Source: Aureibaculum flavum
Lineage (GTDB): Bacteria > Bacteroidota > Bacteroidia > Flavobacteriales > Flavobacteriaceae
Direction: 5' to 3'
Assembly: GCF_016406085.1 (NCBI RefSeq)
Contig: NZ_JAEHFJ010000006.1
Coordinates: 174,737 to 238,736, forward strand
Length of the DNA stretch: 64,000 nt
The notes below the pieces were generated by a model. The model did no database searches. It was given only the letters and a program-made list of their open reading frames with translations, and was not told the origin of the DNA. This document shows, piece after piece, positions 45,541-56,991 of this stretch (position 1 is its first letter; every line of letters begins with the position of its first letter). The position numbers were made by a program, and so were the translations under genes.

Positions 45541-47181
45541 ATGTCTTCGAAATACAATCAGTGGTATCATCCCTACACTCCAGCAAAAAAATTCAGTAAA
45601 AAGGTTGCTTATTTTAGTATGGAATTTGGGATTGACCAAGCCTTAAACATATATTCAGGTGGTTTAGGATTTTTAGCCGGTTCACATATGCGTTCAGCTT
45701 TTGAATTAAAGCAAAACCAAATCGGTATTGGAATGTTATGGAAATATGGCTATTATGATCAAAACAGGAATGAAGATCAAACCATGAAAGCCGATTTCAC
45801 TGAAAAGCATTTCGATTTCTTAGAAGATTCAGGCTTAGAAGTAGAAATAAAACTACATGATAACCCTTCAGTAAAAGTTAGGGCAATGGTGCTTAAACCA
45901 GAGATCTTTGGTACTGTACCTATCTATTTGTTAACCACTGACGTTGAAGGTAATGACCATTTATCTAGAACTATTACCAATCATCTTTATGATTCTAATG
46001 AAGTAACACGTGTATCACAAAGTATCGTTTTGGGGCTTGCTGGTGCAAAAATTGTTGAAGCCTTAGGAGGAGCAGATGTCTATCATTTGAATGAAGGCCA
46101 TGGTTTACCCGCTTTTTATTATTTAAGAGATCAAGGTGTAAAAAAGAGCCAAATGGTTTTTACTACGCACACTCCAGAAAAAGCAGGAAACGAGGAACGT
46201 GAAGCTCGTTTTCTAAACCGTTGTGGATTTTTTGGAAGAAACCTGTCTAATGATGAGCTATCAAAAGAAGCTGTAAATGGAGGAATGATTAATTATACTA
46301 TGTCAGCCTTAAGAATGGCGAAAAAATCAAACGCAGTTTCTAAATTGCATGCTAAGGTTTCTCAAGAAATGTGGAAAGACTTTAAAGGTGTCAGTAAAAT
46401 TATACCAATAACCAATGCTCAAAATCAGAAATTTTGGCAAGATGAGAAAATAAAGAAAGCTGCTAAAACTAAAAACGAGAAGGCATTTACCAAAAGAAAA
46501 ACGGAATTAAAATCAGATTTATTTTCCGAAGTTTATATGCAAACAGGTAAACAATTTGATCCAACTATTTTAACAATAGTTTGGGCACGTCGTTTTGCAG
46601 GCTACAAAAGAGCTGACTTATTACTTTTTGATATTGAACGTTTTGAAAGACTTATTTCAAATGAAAAATATCCTGTACAAATTATTTGGGCAGGCAAACC
46701 TTATCCTTTTGATTATGGAGCTATTGATAGTTTTAATTATTTAGTGAACTACTCAAAACCTAGAAAGAATATTACCGTACTTACAGGTTATGAAATTGAA
46801 TTATCAAAAAAACTAAAAGAAGGTTCCAACATTTGGTTAAATACACCAAGAATTACGAGAGAAGCTTCTGGTACCAGTGGAATGACAGCTGCGATGAATG
46901 GATCTGTAAATGTATCTACAAATGACGGGTGGATACCCGAATTTGTAAAAGATGGCAAAAACTGTTTTGTTTTTCCTGAAGTAGATCATAATTTACCTTC
47001 TTGGGATCAAGATAGATTAGATAGTGAAAGCCTTTATGATATTTTAGAAAATAAAGTCTTACCTACTTACTATGATTCTCCAAAAAAATGGCAAGAAATT
47101 GTATTCAATGGCATTGATGATGTACTTCCTGAATTTGGAAGTAAGCGTATGGCAACACAATACTATAAAGAGCTTTATTAG
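45541..47181 (+). CDS. Alpha-glucan (glycogen) phosphorylase-family protein
   Basis: 546 residues, the short glycosyltransferase family 35 type rather than the roughly 800-residue E. coli GlgP. Typical blocks are VAYFSMEFGIDQALNIYSGG, HLNEGHG, VFTTHTPEKAGNE, VWARRFAGYKRADLL and IIWAGKPYP. The segment EASGTSGMTAAMNG corresponds to the PLP-binding site (EASGTGNMK in GlgP, EASGTSGMK in thermophilic short forms), but Thr449 stands where the PLP lysine is expected. Glycogen breakdown is the family role; activity of this version is uncertain. Confidence 0.82.
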   Translation: MSSKYNQWYHPYTPAKKFSKKVAYFSMEFGIDQALNIYSGGLGFLAGSHMRSAFELKQNQIGIGMLWKYGYYDQNRNEDQTMKADFTEKHFDFLEDSGLEVEIKLHDNPSVKVRAMVLKPEIFGTVPIYLLTTDVEGNDHLSRTITNHLYDSNEVTRVSQSIVLGLAGAKIVEALGGADVYHLNEGHGLPAFYYLRDQGVKKSQMVFTTHTPEKAGNEEREARFLNRCGFFGRNLSNDELSKEAVNGGMINYTMSALRMAKKSNAVSKLHAKVSQEMWKDFKGVSKIIPITNAQNQKFWQDEKIKKAAKTKNEKAFTKRKTELKSDLFSEVYMQTGKQFDPTILTIVWARRFAGYKRADLLLFDIERFERLISNEKYPVQIIWAGKPYPFDYGAIDSFNYLVNYSKPRKNITVLTGYEIELSKKLKEGSNIWLNTPRITREASGTSGMTAAMNGSVNVSTNDGWIPEFVKDGKNCFVFPEVDHNLPSWDQDRLDSESLYDILENKVLPTYYDSPKKWQEIVFNGIDDVLPEFGSKRMATQYYKELY

Positions 47182-47186
47182 TTCTA

Positions 47187-47230
47187 ATTGACTTTCGTTT
47201 GTTAATCATAAATAACAAACGAAAGTCAAT
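47187..47230. repeat. Perfect 18-bp inverted repeat between the phosphorylase gene and trmD
   Basis: ATTGACTTTCGTTTGTTA pairs with TAACAAACGAAAGTCAAT across an 8-nt loop. It starts 6 bp after the stop of the glucan phosphorylase-like gene, but no T run follows, so it is either a weak terminator or an RNA processing or stability element. Confidence 0.7.
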
Positions 47231-47251
47231 ATAAAATGCACCTAAAACAAT

Positions 47252-47938
47252 ATGAGAATAGATATAATTACTGTTTCACCTGACCTTATTAAAAGCCCTT
47301 TTGAGCATTCAATAATCAAAAGAGCCATTGATAAAGAATTGGTGGAAATTCATTTTCATAATTTAAGAGATTATGCCGTTAATAAATATGGAAAAATAGA
47401 TGATTCACCTTACGGCGGAGAATCTGGTATGGTGATGATGATTGAACCCATTGATAAATGCATTTCAAAGTTGAAATTAGAGCGGAATTACGATGAAGTA
47501 ATTTATATGACGCCAGATGCAGAAATGTTAAATCAACAAACAGCAAATACGTTATCTTTAAAAGAGAATATTATTATTTTATGTGGCCATTATAAGGGTA
47601 TAGACCATCGTGTACGCGACTTATTGGTTACTAAAGAAATTTCAATTGGTGATTATGTACTCAGTGGTGGCGAGTTAGCAGCTGCCGTTTTATCAGATAG
47701 TATTATCCGATTAATACCCGGAGTTTTAGGTGATGAAACCTCTGCTTTAAGTGATTCATTTCAGGATGGGTTGTTGGCTCCTCCCGTTTACACAAGACCT
47801 TCAGAGTATAACGGATTAAAAGTACCAGCAATTTTACTATCAGGTAATTTTCCTAAAATTGAAGAATGGCGAACAGAAAAAGCTATAGAAAGGACAAAAA
47901 ACATACGGCCTGACTTATTAAAAAAGAGTGAAAAATAA
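47252..47938 (+). CDS. trmD: tRNA (guanine-N1-)-methyltransferase TrmD
   Basis: 228 residues of the SPOUT class, methylating G37 of tRNAs. The trefoil-knot segments [12 protein letters not shown] and [14 protein letters not shown] bind SAM; the catalytic Asp lies in [16 protein letters not shown]. Length is typical. The rplS gene follows 114 bp later but has its own promoter and leader. Confidence 0.97.
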   Translation: MRIDIITVSPDLIKSPFEHSIIKRAIDKELVEIHFHNLRDYAVNKYGKIDDSPYGGESGMVMMIEPIDKCISKLKLERNYDEVIYMTPDAEMLNQQTANTLSLKENIIILCGHYKGIDHRVRDLLVTKEISIGDYVLSGGELAAAVLSDSIIRLIPGVLGDETSALSDSFQDGLLAPPVYTRPSEYNGLKVPAILLSGNFPKIEEWRTEKAIERTKNIRPDLLKKSEK

Positions 47939-47975
47939 TTTTAACATTTCACCACTCACTTCAAAAATAATTTAT

Positions 47976-47983
47976 TATATTTG
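47976..47983 (+). promoter_or_regulatory. -7 promoter box of rplS (TATATTTG)
   Basis: A TAnnTTTG match. It predicts a start near 47987 and a 5' leader of about 65 nt. No clear -33 TTG. Confidence 0.55.
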
Positions 47984-47989
47984 CACACT

Positions 47990-48030
47990 CAAAATCAACC
48001 TCTGACGAAAATCGTGAATGTTGATCTTTG
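47990..48030 (+). promoter_or_regulatory. Structured leader of rplS, candidate L19 autoregulatory element
   Basis: CAAAATCAAC (47990-47999) pairs with GTTGAT-c-TTTG (48020-48030), ten base pairs with one bulged C. An inner ACGA (48005-48008) pairs with TCGT (48012-48015) around AAA, separated from the outer stem by an internal loop. The structure begins right at the predicted transcript start. Ribosomal protein leaders for L19 in Flavobacteria have been proposed in comparative work, as I recall; the match is inferred. Confidence 0.55.
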
Positions 48031-48052
48031 AAATTTTCTCAAAATATAAAAA

Positions 48053-48403
48053 ATGGAAGATTTAGTAAAATTTGTACAAAACGAATTTGTAGCAAAAAAT
48101 GAAATTCCTGAGTTTGCTGCCGGAGACACAATTACTGTGTATTATGAAATTAAGGAAGGTGAAAAAAAACGTACGCAATTTTTTAAAGGTGTAGTTATTC
48201 AACGTAGAGGTTCAGGTTTATCTGAAACTTTTACAATTAGAAAAATGTCTGGTACTGTAGGTGTTGAAAGAATATTCCCTATTAACTTACCTGCAATTCA
48301 AAAAATTGAAATAAACAAAAAAGGTGCTGTAAGAAGAGCTAGAATTTTCTACTTTAGAAAACTTACTGGTAAAAAAGCTAGAATTAAAGAAGTACAACGC
48401 TAA
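48053..48403 (+). CDS. rplS: 50S ribosomal protein L19
   Basis: 116 residues. The conserved L19 core is clear: FAAGDTITVYYEIKEG, FFKGVVIQRRGSGLSETFTI, VGVERIFPINLPAI and KGAVRRARIFYFRKLTGKKA. It sits at the 30S-50S interface. It has its own promoter and structured leader and ends at a strong terminator. Confidence 0.98.
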   Translation: MEDLVKFVQNEFVAKNEIPEFAAGDTITVYYEIKEGEKKRTQFFKGVVIQRRGSGLSETFTIRKMSGTVGVERIFPINLPAIQKIEINKKGAVRRARIFYFRKLTGKKARIKEVQR

Positions 48404-48424
48404 ACAATTAGTGTTCAATATATC

Positions 48425-48455
48425 AAACCCCATTTCTTTTAAAGAAATGGGGTTT
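48425..48455 (+). terminator. Intrinsic terminator of rplS
   Basis: AAACCCCATTTCTTT and AAAGAAATGGGGTTT form a long stem followed by T residues. Confidence 0.9.
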
Positions 48456-48553
48456 TTCTATGAGCTTAAGTTTTTAACAAATGTTAATAAACACTACTCA
48501 TAACTTATTAATAACTAGAAGGCTACATTATTTTTAATTCTGTACTACTTAGT

Positions 48554-48667
48554 TATCTTTGACGTAAGATTTTAAAGTAAACATCTGATTTAGATATACG
48601 TTTAGTATTCGTACCAGACTATAGCTCAAACTAGTTTACTGAAAATCTGAAAAGAACGTTCTTTTTA
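48554..48667 (+). ncRNA. Possible small RNA in the long gap after rplS
   Basis: A -7 box TATCTTTG (48554-48561) precedes about 100 nt without an ORF. The stretch ends in a 16-bp perfect palindrome AAAAGAACGTTCTTTT (48650-48665) plus one more T, terminator-like. AGTAAAC and GTTTACT within it could pair. No -33 TTG is evident. Weak evidence. Confidence 0.25.
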
Positions 48668-49165
48668 TTGTTTCTAATAACAAAACCTTTACCAAGTGTT
48701 TAGCATGAATAATTGGAACTGTTACTGTTATTAAAACAACTTAAAATACAACTACAGACATAATGATACAATTTAAATTGTAACATCTTACTGATTGTAA
48801 ATGTATTTTAATGAAATCTTTAACTGAGTACACTATTTAATAATAGTCATTATGATTCGCAAGTCATCATAAACTTGAGTTAACGATTTCAGCTAATAGC
48901 CATAATTGAAATTTATTTCTGTTATGGCTTTAGTTTTTTTTATAAAAGTCTCCCCCTTTGATTACTGCAATTTCTGTTGATTATAAAAAGGCATAAGAAA
49001 CTCCCTATTTTAACTCCCTGTTTTCAGTGGTTATAATTCACTTCTTTATAGGCGATATCTTTAACCATTACTTGATTATTTTTATTGAATCATTTACAAT
49101 AAGTAATGCACGACAGTTTTATACGTTATATGTTACTTATAATCCATCTAGAATCATAATATTAA
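48668..49165. other. Non-coding gap with a terminator-like hairpin
   Basis: About 500 bp without a supported gene. The only feature is AGCCATAA (48898-48905) pairing with TTATGGCT (48922-48929), followed after TTAG by eight T residues. This is a plus-strand terminator-like hairpin with no gene directly before it, so a short untranslated transcript may end here. Confidence 0.4.
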
Positions 49166-49924
49166 ATGAAGTATCCTATAAAATCATTTTTAGCCATATT
49201 GACCATAACCTGTTTTAGTTCTTTTGCAATAGCCCAAAATATTAATTTAACTACTGAAAAAATAATTACACCCAAATTAGGTAAAAGTCATGATATCTCT
49301 GAAAGCGGTATAAAAGCTTATCAGAAGATTCAAACCAAATTAAATCGAATCCAAAAGGATTATGAAACAATGGGACCTGAAAGAATATCGAAATCAGATG
49401 TTGAATATTTAGAGTTGCACGAAATGGATACACCACCCAATTCAACGGATACTCCTGGTTGCAGCTGGTATTGTGCTGCATTAATAAATAACGTTATCGC
49501 CAGCAGTACGCTTGACGATTCTGATGCCTATAAAGCCTGGAATATCCATGATTTTGACTTGTCTAATACGTGGGCTACAAATAAAAACAAAGGTATTGGT
49601 GAGCACATAACTTTCGTTTTTGGCAAAACAAAATCCTTATCAATTCATCAAATACAAATTTATAATGGATACCAAAAGTCAGAATCTACTTGGAAAAATA
49701 ATAGTAGAGCAAAAAAGATAGCCTTAAGTATAAATGGTAAACATTATGCTTACCTTGAACTAGAAGATGTAAAAAATGTTCAAATATTTACTATTGATGC
49801 TCAAAAATTTTTAGCTGACACCAATCTAACTTTCGAATTTAAAATTATGGAAATCTATCCTGGAAAAAAATATGAGGATTTGTGTATCTCTGAAATTAAT
49901 TTTGATGGTGCAGGAGATCATTAA
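49166..49924 (+). CDS. Secreted protein with NADase-type glycan-binding domain
   Basis: 252 residues. Signal peptide (cleavage after about residue 23, FAIAQ). The mature C-terminal half (about 115-250) matches the discoidin-like NADase-type glycan-binding domain: AYKAWNIHDFDLSNTWATN, IHQIQIYNGYQKS, RAKKIALSINGKHYAYLELED and FEFKIMEIYPGKKYEDLCISEI. It starts after a Cys-containing loop (PGCSWYCAA). It probably binds glycans at the cell surface or in the periplasm. It stands alone between two long non-coding gaps, and I see no catalytic domain. Confidence 0.75.
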   Translation: MKYPIKSFLAILTITCFSSFAIAQNINLTTEKIITPKLGKSHDISESGIKAYQKIQTKLNRIQKDYETMGPERISKSDVEYLELHEMDTPPNSTDTPGCSWYCAALINNVIASSTLDDSDAYKAWNIHDFDLSNTWATNKNKGIGEHITFVFGKTKSLSIHQIQIYNGYQKSESTWKNNSRAKKIALSINGKHYAYLELEDVKNVQIFTIDAQKFLADTNLTFEFKIMEIYPGKKYEDLCISEINFDGAGDH

Positions 49925-50217
49925 AAATTGATTTAATAAAGAGTAAATTTAAAAAATTCTTAGACATCTGTTATTAACATTTGTTTATAACTGTTGTTCA
50001 TATCAAGTTAACAAATTACATTACACAATTCACACAATTAAAGGCTTTTAAGTGTACTTTTAACCACTTGAATCTAAATTCAAAATAATAATTTACCCCT
50101 TTTTGTTTTTATTTTGAAAATACTATGAGTTTTAGATTCAAGATGTATTGTTCTTAAACTTTATGTTAGCATGGTGTTTAGCACACGATAGATAATATTA
50201 ATAAAAGAGCATCAACT
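49925..50217. other. Non-coding gap before icd
   Basis: An AT-rich stretch of about 290 bp with no ORF of note and no promoter box I trust. It ends at a terminator at 50218-50247, so it may be a long 3' untranslated region of the glycan-binding protein gene or hold an unrecognised RNA. Confidence 0.4.
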
Positions 50218-50247
50218 AAAAGCACCTTTTTATTTAAGGTGCTTTTT
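50218..50247 (+). terminator. Intrinsic terminator
   Basis: AAAAGCACCTT and AAGGTGCTTTT form an 11-bp stem followed by TTTTT. It lies nearly 300 bp after the nearest upstream gene. Confidence 0.8.
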
Positions 50248-50297
50248 GCATATAAAGAAATTGAAGTAAAATGCTAACAAATTCTTAAATCTTATAG

Positions 50298-52592
<2,295 letters not shown>

Positions 52593-52661
52593 TAAGATAG
52601 AGTAAAATATATTTTCGTTAATTTTTTTTTTTGTAATTTGGTTATGTTAAACACATAAATT

Positions 52662-53909
52662 ATGAATAAAAAAAAACTTGCTCTTGCAGGTGGCATTATT
52701 TTAATTTTAATAATAGCTTACTTCTTTTACAAAAAAGAAAATGACGAAAATGTATCGCTCACTGCTAAAGTACAAAAAGGAACTTTTAAAAACGAAGTAA
52801 TTATATCTGGTGAGGCTCAATCTACGAGTTCGAAAGATATAAATGGTCCTATAAATGCCAGACGACATAATATCTATCAGCTAAAAATACAAGATTTGGT
52901 AGCTGAAGGTACTGTCGTAAAAAAAGGTGGATATATAGGTAAACTTGATGCTTCTGAAGTTAATGGAAAAATTAACGATGCCTTATTAAATTTAGAAAAT
53001 GCACAATCTAAATATACACAACAGCAGCTGGACACTACCCTTTCATTAAAACAAGAAAGAAACGGAATAAAAGATTTACAATTTGAAATTGAAGAAGCTA
53101 AATTGGAAGCTAAGCAATCTATTTATGAGGCTCCTTCAATTATAAGGCAATTGGAGATAAAACTTGAAAAACTTGATAGAGATTTAAGGGAAAAAACAGA
53201 AGATTACTCGATCAAAAAACGACAAGCTAATGCCAAAATGATTGAAGTTGGCACTGAAGTTTCTAAAATCAAAAAGAAAATTGAAGAATTAAACAGTCTA
53301 CAAAAGGAATTTACTATTTATTCTGAAGATGAAGGGATGGTTACTTATGTAAAGGATTGGAATGGAACAAAAAAGAAAGTTGGTTCTACCATTTCTCCTT
53401 GGGAACCTGCTATTGCTAGTTTACCAGATTTGACAAAAATGGAATCCAAAACATATAGTAATGAGGTCGATATTAGAAAAATAAAAAAAGATTTAGTAGT
53501 AAAAATTGGCTTTGATGCTTTTCCAGATATAGAATTGGATGGTATTGTAACTGATGTTGCTAATGTAGGTGAAAACAAAAGAGGTTCAGATATTAAATTA
53601 TTTCAAGTTTTAATAAAATTGAATGAGATAAACAAAAATATTAGGCCCGGTATGACAACTTCTAATCGCATTCTAACGCATCAAGAAGAAGATGTACTTA
53701 TGGTGCCCCTTGAGGCCATTTTCTCTAAAGATTCTATTAGTTATACTTTTGTAAAATCAGGATATTCTATCAACAAAAAGCAAGTTGAACTTGGGTTAGC
53801 TAATAATGAAATGGTTATTATAACTAATGGGCTAGAAGAAAATGATGTTGTTTATTTAAACAAGCCAGAAAATTCAGATGATAATTCTATAACGCTATTG
53901 AAAAAATAG
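52662..53909 (+). CDS. Efflux periplasmic adaptor (HlyD/MacA family)
   Basis: 415 residues. One N-terminal membrane helix (about 5-23), then a lipoyl-like half, a long coiled-coil hairpin (about 100-215, heptad-rich Lys/Glu), the second lipoyl half and beta-barrel domains (about 220-400; IRPGMTTSNRILTHQEEDVL). It would bridge an inner-membrane ABC permease and an outer-membrane TolC channel. The permease gene starts one base after its stop, and a TolC-like gene follows. Confidence 0.88.
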   Translation: MNKKKLALAGGIILILIIAYFFYKKENDENVSLTAKVQKGTFKNEVIISGEAQSTSSKDINGPINARRHNIYQLKIQDLVAEGTVVKKGGYIGKLDASEVNGKINDALLNLENAQSKYTQQQLDTTLSLKQERNGIKDLQFEIEEAKLEAKQSIYEAPSIIRQLEIKLEKLDRDLREKTEDYSIKKRQANAKMIEVGTEVSKIKKKIEELNSLQKEFTIYSEDEGMVTYVKDWNGTKKKVGSTISPWEPAIASLPDLTKMESKTYSNEVDIRKIKKDLVVKIGFDAFPDIELDGIVTDVANVGENKRGSDIKLFQVLIKLNEINKNIRPGMTTSNRILTHQEEDVLMVPLEAIFSKDSISYTFVKSGYSINKKQVELGLANNEMVIITNGLEENDVVYLNKPENSDDNSITLLKK

Positions 53910-53910
53910 T

Positions 53911-55272
53911 ATGGTAGATAAAATCTTCATAGAAAAATTAAAAGCTAACTTTAGTGAAGCCTATCGCGTAATTATCACAAACAAAGTAAGAACTTTTTTA
54001 ACTGCATTAGGTATCATTTTTGGTGTTGCTGCAGTCATAGCGATGTTAGCTATTGGCAATGGTGCTGAAAAAGAAATCTTAGCCCAATTGGAGTTAGTGG
54101 GCGTAAATAATGTTGTTATTACACCGTTGCCAGACAATGAAGATTCGAATAATAGTGATGAATATGAAGAGGATGGTGAAAATAGCGAACCCAAAAGATT
54201 TTCTAAAGGTCTAGACATTTTAGACGCCCTTAGTATACAGAAAAACATTCCTTCGGTAAAATTAGTGAGTCCAGAAATTATTTTAGACACCTATGTAATT
54301 AATAATGGCAAACAAAATTCGGTGAAACTTATAGGAGTTAGCCCTCTTTTTTTCAAAGCTTCAAACATTAATATTGAAACTGGATCTAACTTCTCAGAAT
54401 ATCAAACTTCAAATGCCCTTTCTGTCTGTATAATTGGTAAAAAAGTAGAGAAAAAATTATTTACCGGAGAAAGTGCACTCGGAAAAAGTATAAAGGTAAA
54501 AAATGTTTGGCTCCAAGTCGTAGGAATTATTGAGGATAAATTAATTTCAGAAAAAGCTCAAGAAAATTTAGGCATTAGAGACTTAAATCAAGATGTGTAT
54601 ATACCCTTAAAAACATTTTTAGTTAGATATAGAGATCGAAAAATTATTACTGACAATATAGACATTAGCAATTTTGAAAATCAAAATACTGGCCCTAAGA
54701 AAAGGATTCCTAGAGGAAATTATCATCAAATTGATAAATTAACAGTTCAAGTAAACAACACAAATGAACTGCAAGCTACAGCAGATGTTTTAAGCAGAAT
54801 GATTAAACGGAGGCATAATGATGTATTGGATTTTGAAATTACCATCCCAATACAACTTCTAAAACAGCAACAAAAAACGAAACAAATTTTTAATGTGGTA
54901 TTAAGTATAATTGCTGGTATTTCTCTGTTAATTGGAGGTATTGGAATTATGAATATTATGTTGGCCTCGGTGTTAGAAAGAACCAAAGAAATTGGTATTA
55001 TAAGAGCGATCGGGGCAACTCAAGAAGACGTGATTTTACAATTTTTATCAGAATCTGTACTTATTAGCATAGGTGGTGGAATCATAGGAATTATTGTAGG
55101 AATTATTGGTGCATATGTAATACAATTTGCCACTGGTATTGAAACCATATTATCAATTAATTCAATAATATTATCATTTTTTGTAGCAATAATTATTGGT
55201 ATTGTCTTTGGAATTGCACCAGCAAGAGCAGCTGCTAACAAGAGACCCATTGAAGCCATTAGAGATGAATAA
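53911..55272 (+). CDS. MacB-type ABC transporter permease (no ATPase domain)
   Basis: 453 residues: an N-terminal membrane helix (about 26-46), a large MacB-like periplasmic core domain (about 50-320) and three C-terminal helices (about 328-350, 378-400, 415-435) with the FtsX/MacB signature ERTKEIGIIRAIGATQEDVI. It lacks the nucleotide-binding domain found in E. coli MacB, and no separate ATPase gene lies in the operon. It is flanked by the adaptor (one-base gap) and a TolC-like gene, so the ATPase must come from elsewhere. Confidence 0.88.
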   Translation: MVDKIFIEKLKANFSEAYRVIITNKVRTFLTALGIIFGVAAVIAMLAIGNGAEKEILAQLELVGVNNVVITPLPDNEDSNNSDEYEEDGENSEPKRFSKGLDILDALSIQKNIPSVKLVSPEIILDTYVINNGKQNSVKLIGVSPLFFKASNINIETGSNFSEYQTSNALSVCIIGKKVEKKLFTGESALGKSIKVKNVWLQVVGIIEDKLISEKAQENLGIRDLNQDVYIPLKTFLVRYRDRKIITDNIDISNFENQNTGPKKRIPRGNYHQIDKLTVQVNNTNELQATADVLSRMIKRRHNDVLDFEITIPIQLLKQQQKTKQIFNVVLSIIAGISLLIGGIGIMNIMLASVLERTKEIGIIRAIGATQEDVILQFLSESVLISIGGGIIGIIVGIIGAYVIQFATGIETILSINSIILSFFVAIIIGIVFGIAPARAAANKRPIEAIRDE

Positions 55273-55400
55273 GCTCCTTGAATAAATACACTTTGCCATT
55301 CGTATTTATCATTTATTATGGAAAGAGCTAGCTATATGAAATAAACAATTATAACAACCATCATTAAATAAGACCAAAGGGTTGGCTAAATTTTATTCAA

Positions 55401-56861
55401 ATGAAAAAAATATTAATCTTACTTTTAGTTATCTTCCCATGTATAACTTTTGGTCAATCTAAAACTATAACGTTAAACGAAGCCATAAAAATTGCAAGGC
55501 AAAAATCTCCGGACTATAAAACGAACTTAAATAAAAATCAAGCTAGTTATTGGCGATTTAAAAATTACAGAGCTAGTTTTTTACCTCAATTAGAATTAAG
55601 TGCCACCCTACCTGAATTCTCAAATTATACAAGAAGATTAACTAATGATCAAGGGGAAGATATATTTGTAAATCAAAACCAATCTAGAATAGAAGGTAAT
55701 TTATCTTTATCTCAAAACATTCCTTTTACAGGAGGTACTTTATCTGTTGGTTCTAGTTTAGAAAGAGTTGATATTTATGGAAATAATGAAAATACAGGTT
55801 ATTCAGTAGTACCGTTTTCCTTAAGTTACTTTCAAAGTTCAATATTTTATAATCCCTTTAAATGGAATAAAAAAATTGAACCTCTTATTTATGAGGAATC
55901 GAAGCGAGATTTTGTTGAAAATATGGAGCAAATTTCTTTAAATACCTGTAGTCGTTATTTTGCCCTTCTCAATGCTCAAACACAGTTAGACATTGCAGAA
56001 AAAAACTTATCGAACCAAGACACCTTGTTCCAAATTGCAAAAGGCAGATTTAGAATGGGTAAAATTGCAGAAAATGACCTATTACAAATGGAACTCGCCC
56101 TTTTAAACTCAAAAAACAAACTTACAACGGTTTCTATTTCCTTAAAAAAGGCATCGCAAGATTTTGCCCGTTATTTAGAGCTAGATTCTGAAACTATTCA
56201 ATTAGAAATACCGAGTAAATTATCGCTTTTTACTGTCGATGTTGAAAAAGCAATGGCAGAAGCTCAAAATAATAGAAAAGCTGTAATAGAATTTAGAAGA
56301 AGACGCTTAGAGTCTGAAAAGGAATTAGCACGAGTTAAAGGTAGTAACAAATTAACGCTTGGTTTAAATGCTAATTTTGGAATTTCTCAACAAGGTGATG
56401 TTTTCGATGAGCTGTATCAAAATTACAATAAACAACAGTATTTTTCTTTATCTGTTGGGCTACCCATTTTTGATTGGGGCGTTTCAAAATCTCAGCGTAA
56501 AATGGCAGAAGCTAATTTAGACTTGCTCAATAATAATATAGAGCAGGAAAAGCAAGCTTTTGAACAGGAAATTTATTTGCATACGCTTAATTGGTCTAAC
56601 CAAAGAGAGTTTTTATTAACGTCTGAGAAGGCTCAAGAAATTGGAAATAAAAGATATGACATCACTAAAAAAAGATATATTTTAGGAAAAATATCAATTA
56701 CTGATTTAAATTTAGCTCAAGAAGAAAAAGACAAAGCTGCAGTTCAATATTTAAATTCTTTACAGAAATTTTGGGTAGATTATTATACATTGAGAAAATT
56801 AACGCTTTATGATTTTATAAATGATAAGAAAATAACTTCAGACGATATCTTTAATGAATAA
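55401..56861 (+). CDS. TolC-family outer-membrane efflux protein
   Basis: 486 residues. Signal peptide (cleavage after about residue 19, TFGQS). The mature part is two OEP repeats rich in long amphipathic helices (about 20-230 and 260-470), with QSKTITLNEAIKIARQKSP at the start and FSLSVGLPIFDWG in the second strand pair. It should trimerise as the outer-membrane duct for the adaptor and permease encoded just upstream. An intrinsic terminator lies 77 bp after it. Confidence 0.9.
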   Translation: MKKILILLLVIFPCITFGQSKTITLNEAIKIARQKSPDYKTNLNKNQASYWRFKNYRASFLPQLELSATLPEFSNYTRRLTNDQGEDIFVNQNQSRIEGNLSLSQNIPFTGGTLSVGSSLERVDIYGNNENTGYSVVPFSLSYFQSSIFYNPFKWNKKIEPLIYEESKRDFVENMEQISLNTCSRYFALLNAQTQLDIAEKNLSNQDTLFQIAKGRFRMGKIAENDLLQMELALLNSKNKLTTVSISLKKASQDFARYLELDSETIQLEIPSKLSLFTVDVEKAMAEAQNNRKAVIEFRRRRLESEKELARVKGSNKLTLGLNANFGISQQGDVFDELYQNYNKQQYFSLSVGLPIFDWGVSKSQRKMAEANLDLLNNNIEQEKQAFEQEIYLHTLNWSNQREFLLTSEKAQEIGNKRYDITKKRYILGKISITDLNLAQEEKDKAAVQYLNSLQKFWVDYYTLRKLTLYDFINDKKITSDDIFNE

Positions 56862-56937
56862 AATTTTGTTCAATTTTAAGGCATAAAAAATTATTAATAA
56901 GCCAAATCAATTGTATAAATTCTATTAAATAAAAGTT

Positions 56938-56961
56938 AAAAGCCGCTTTCGAGCGGCTTTT
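56938..56961 (+). terminator. Intrinsic terminator of the efflux operon
   Basis: AAAAGCCGCT and AGCGGCTTTT pair across a TTCG loop, then a T run. It separates the efflux operon from the TonB receptor gene. Confidence 0.9.
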
Positions 56962-56991
56962 TTTAATATTTTTACCTTAAAATTTGATAAT

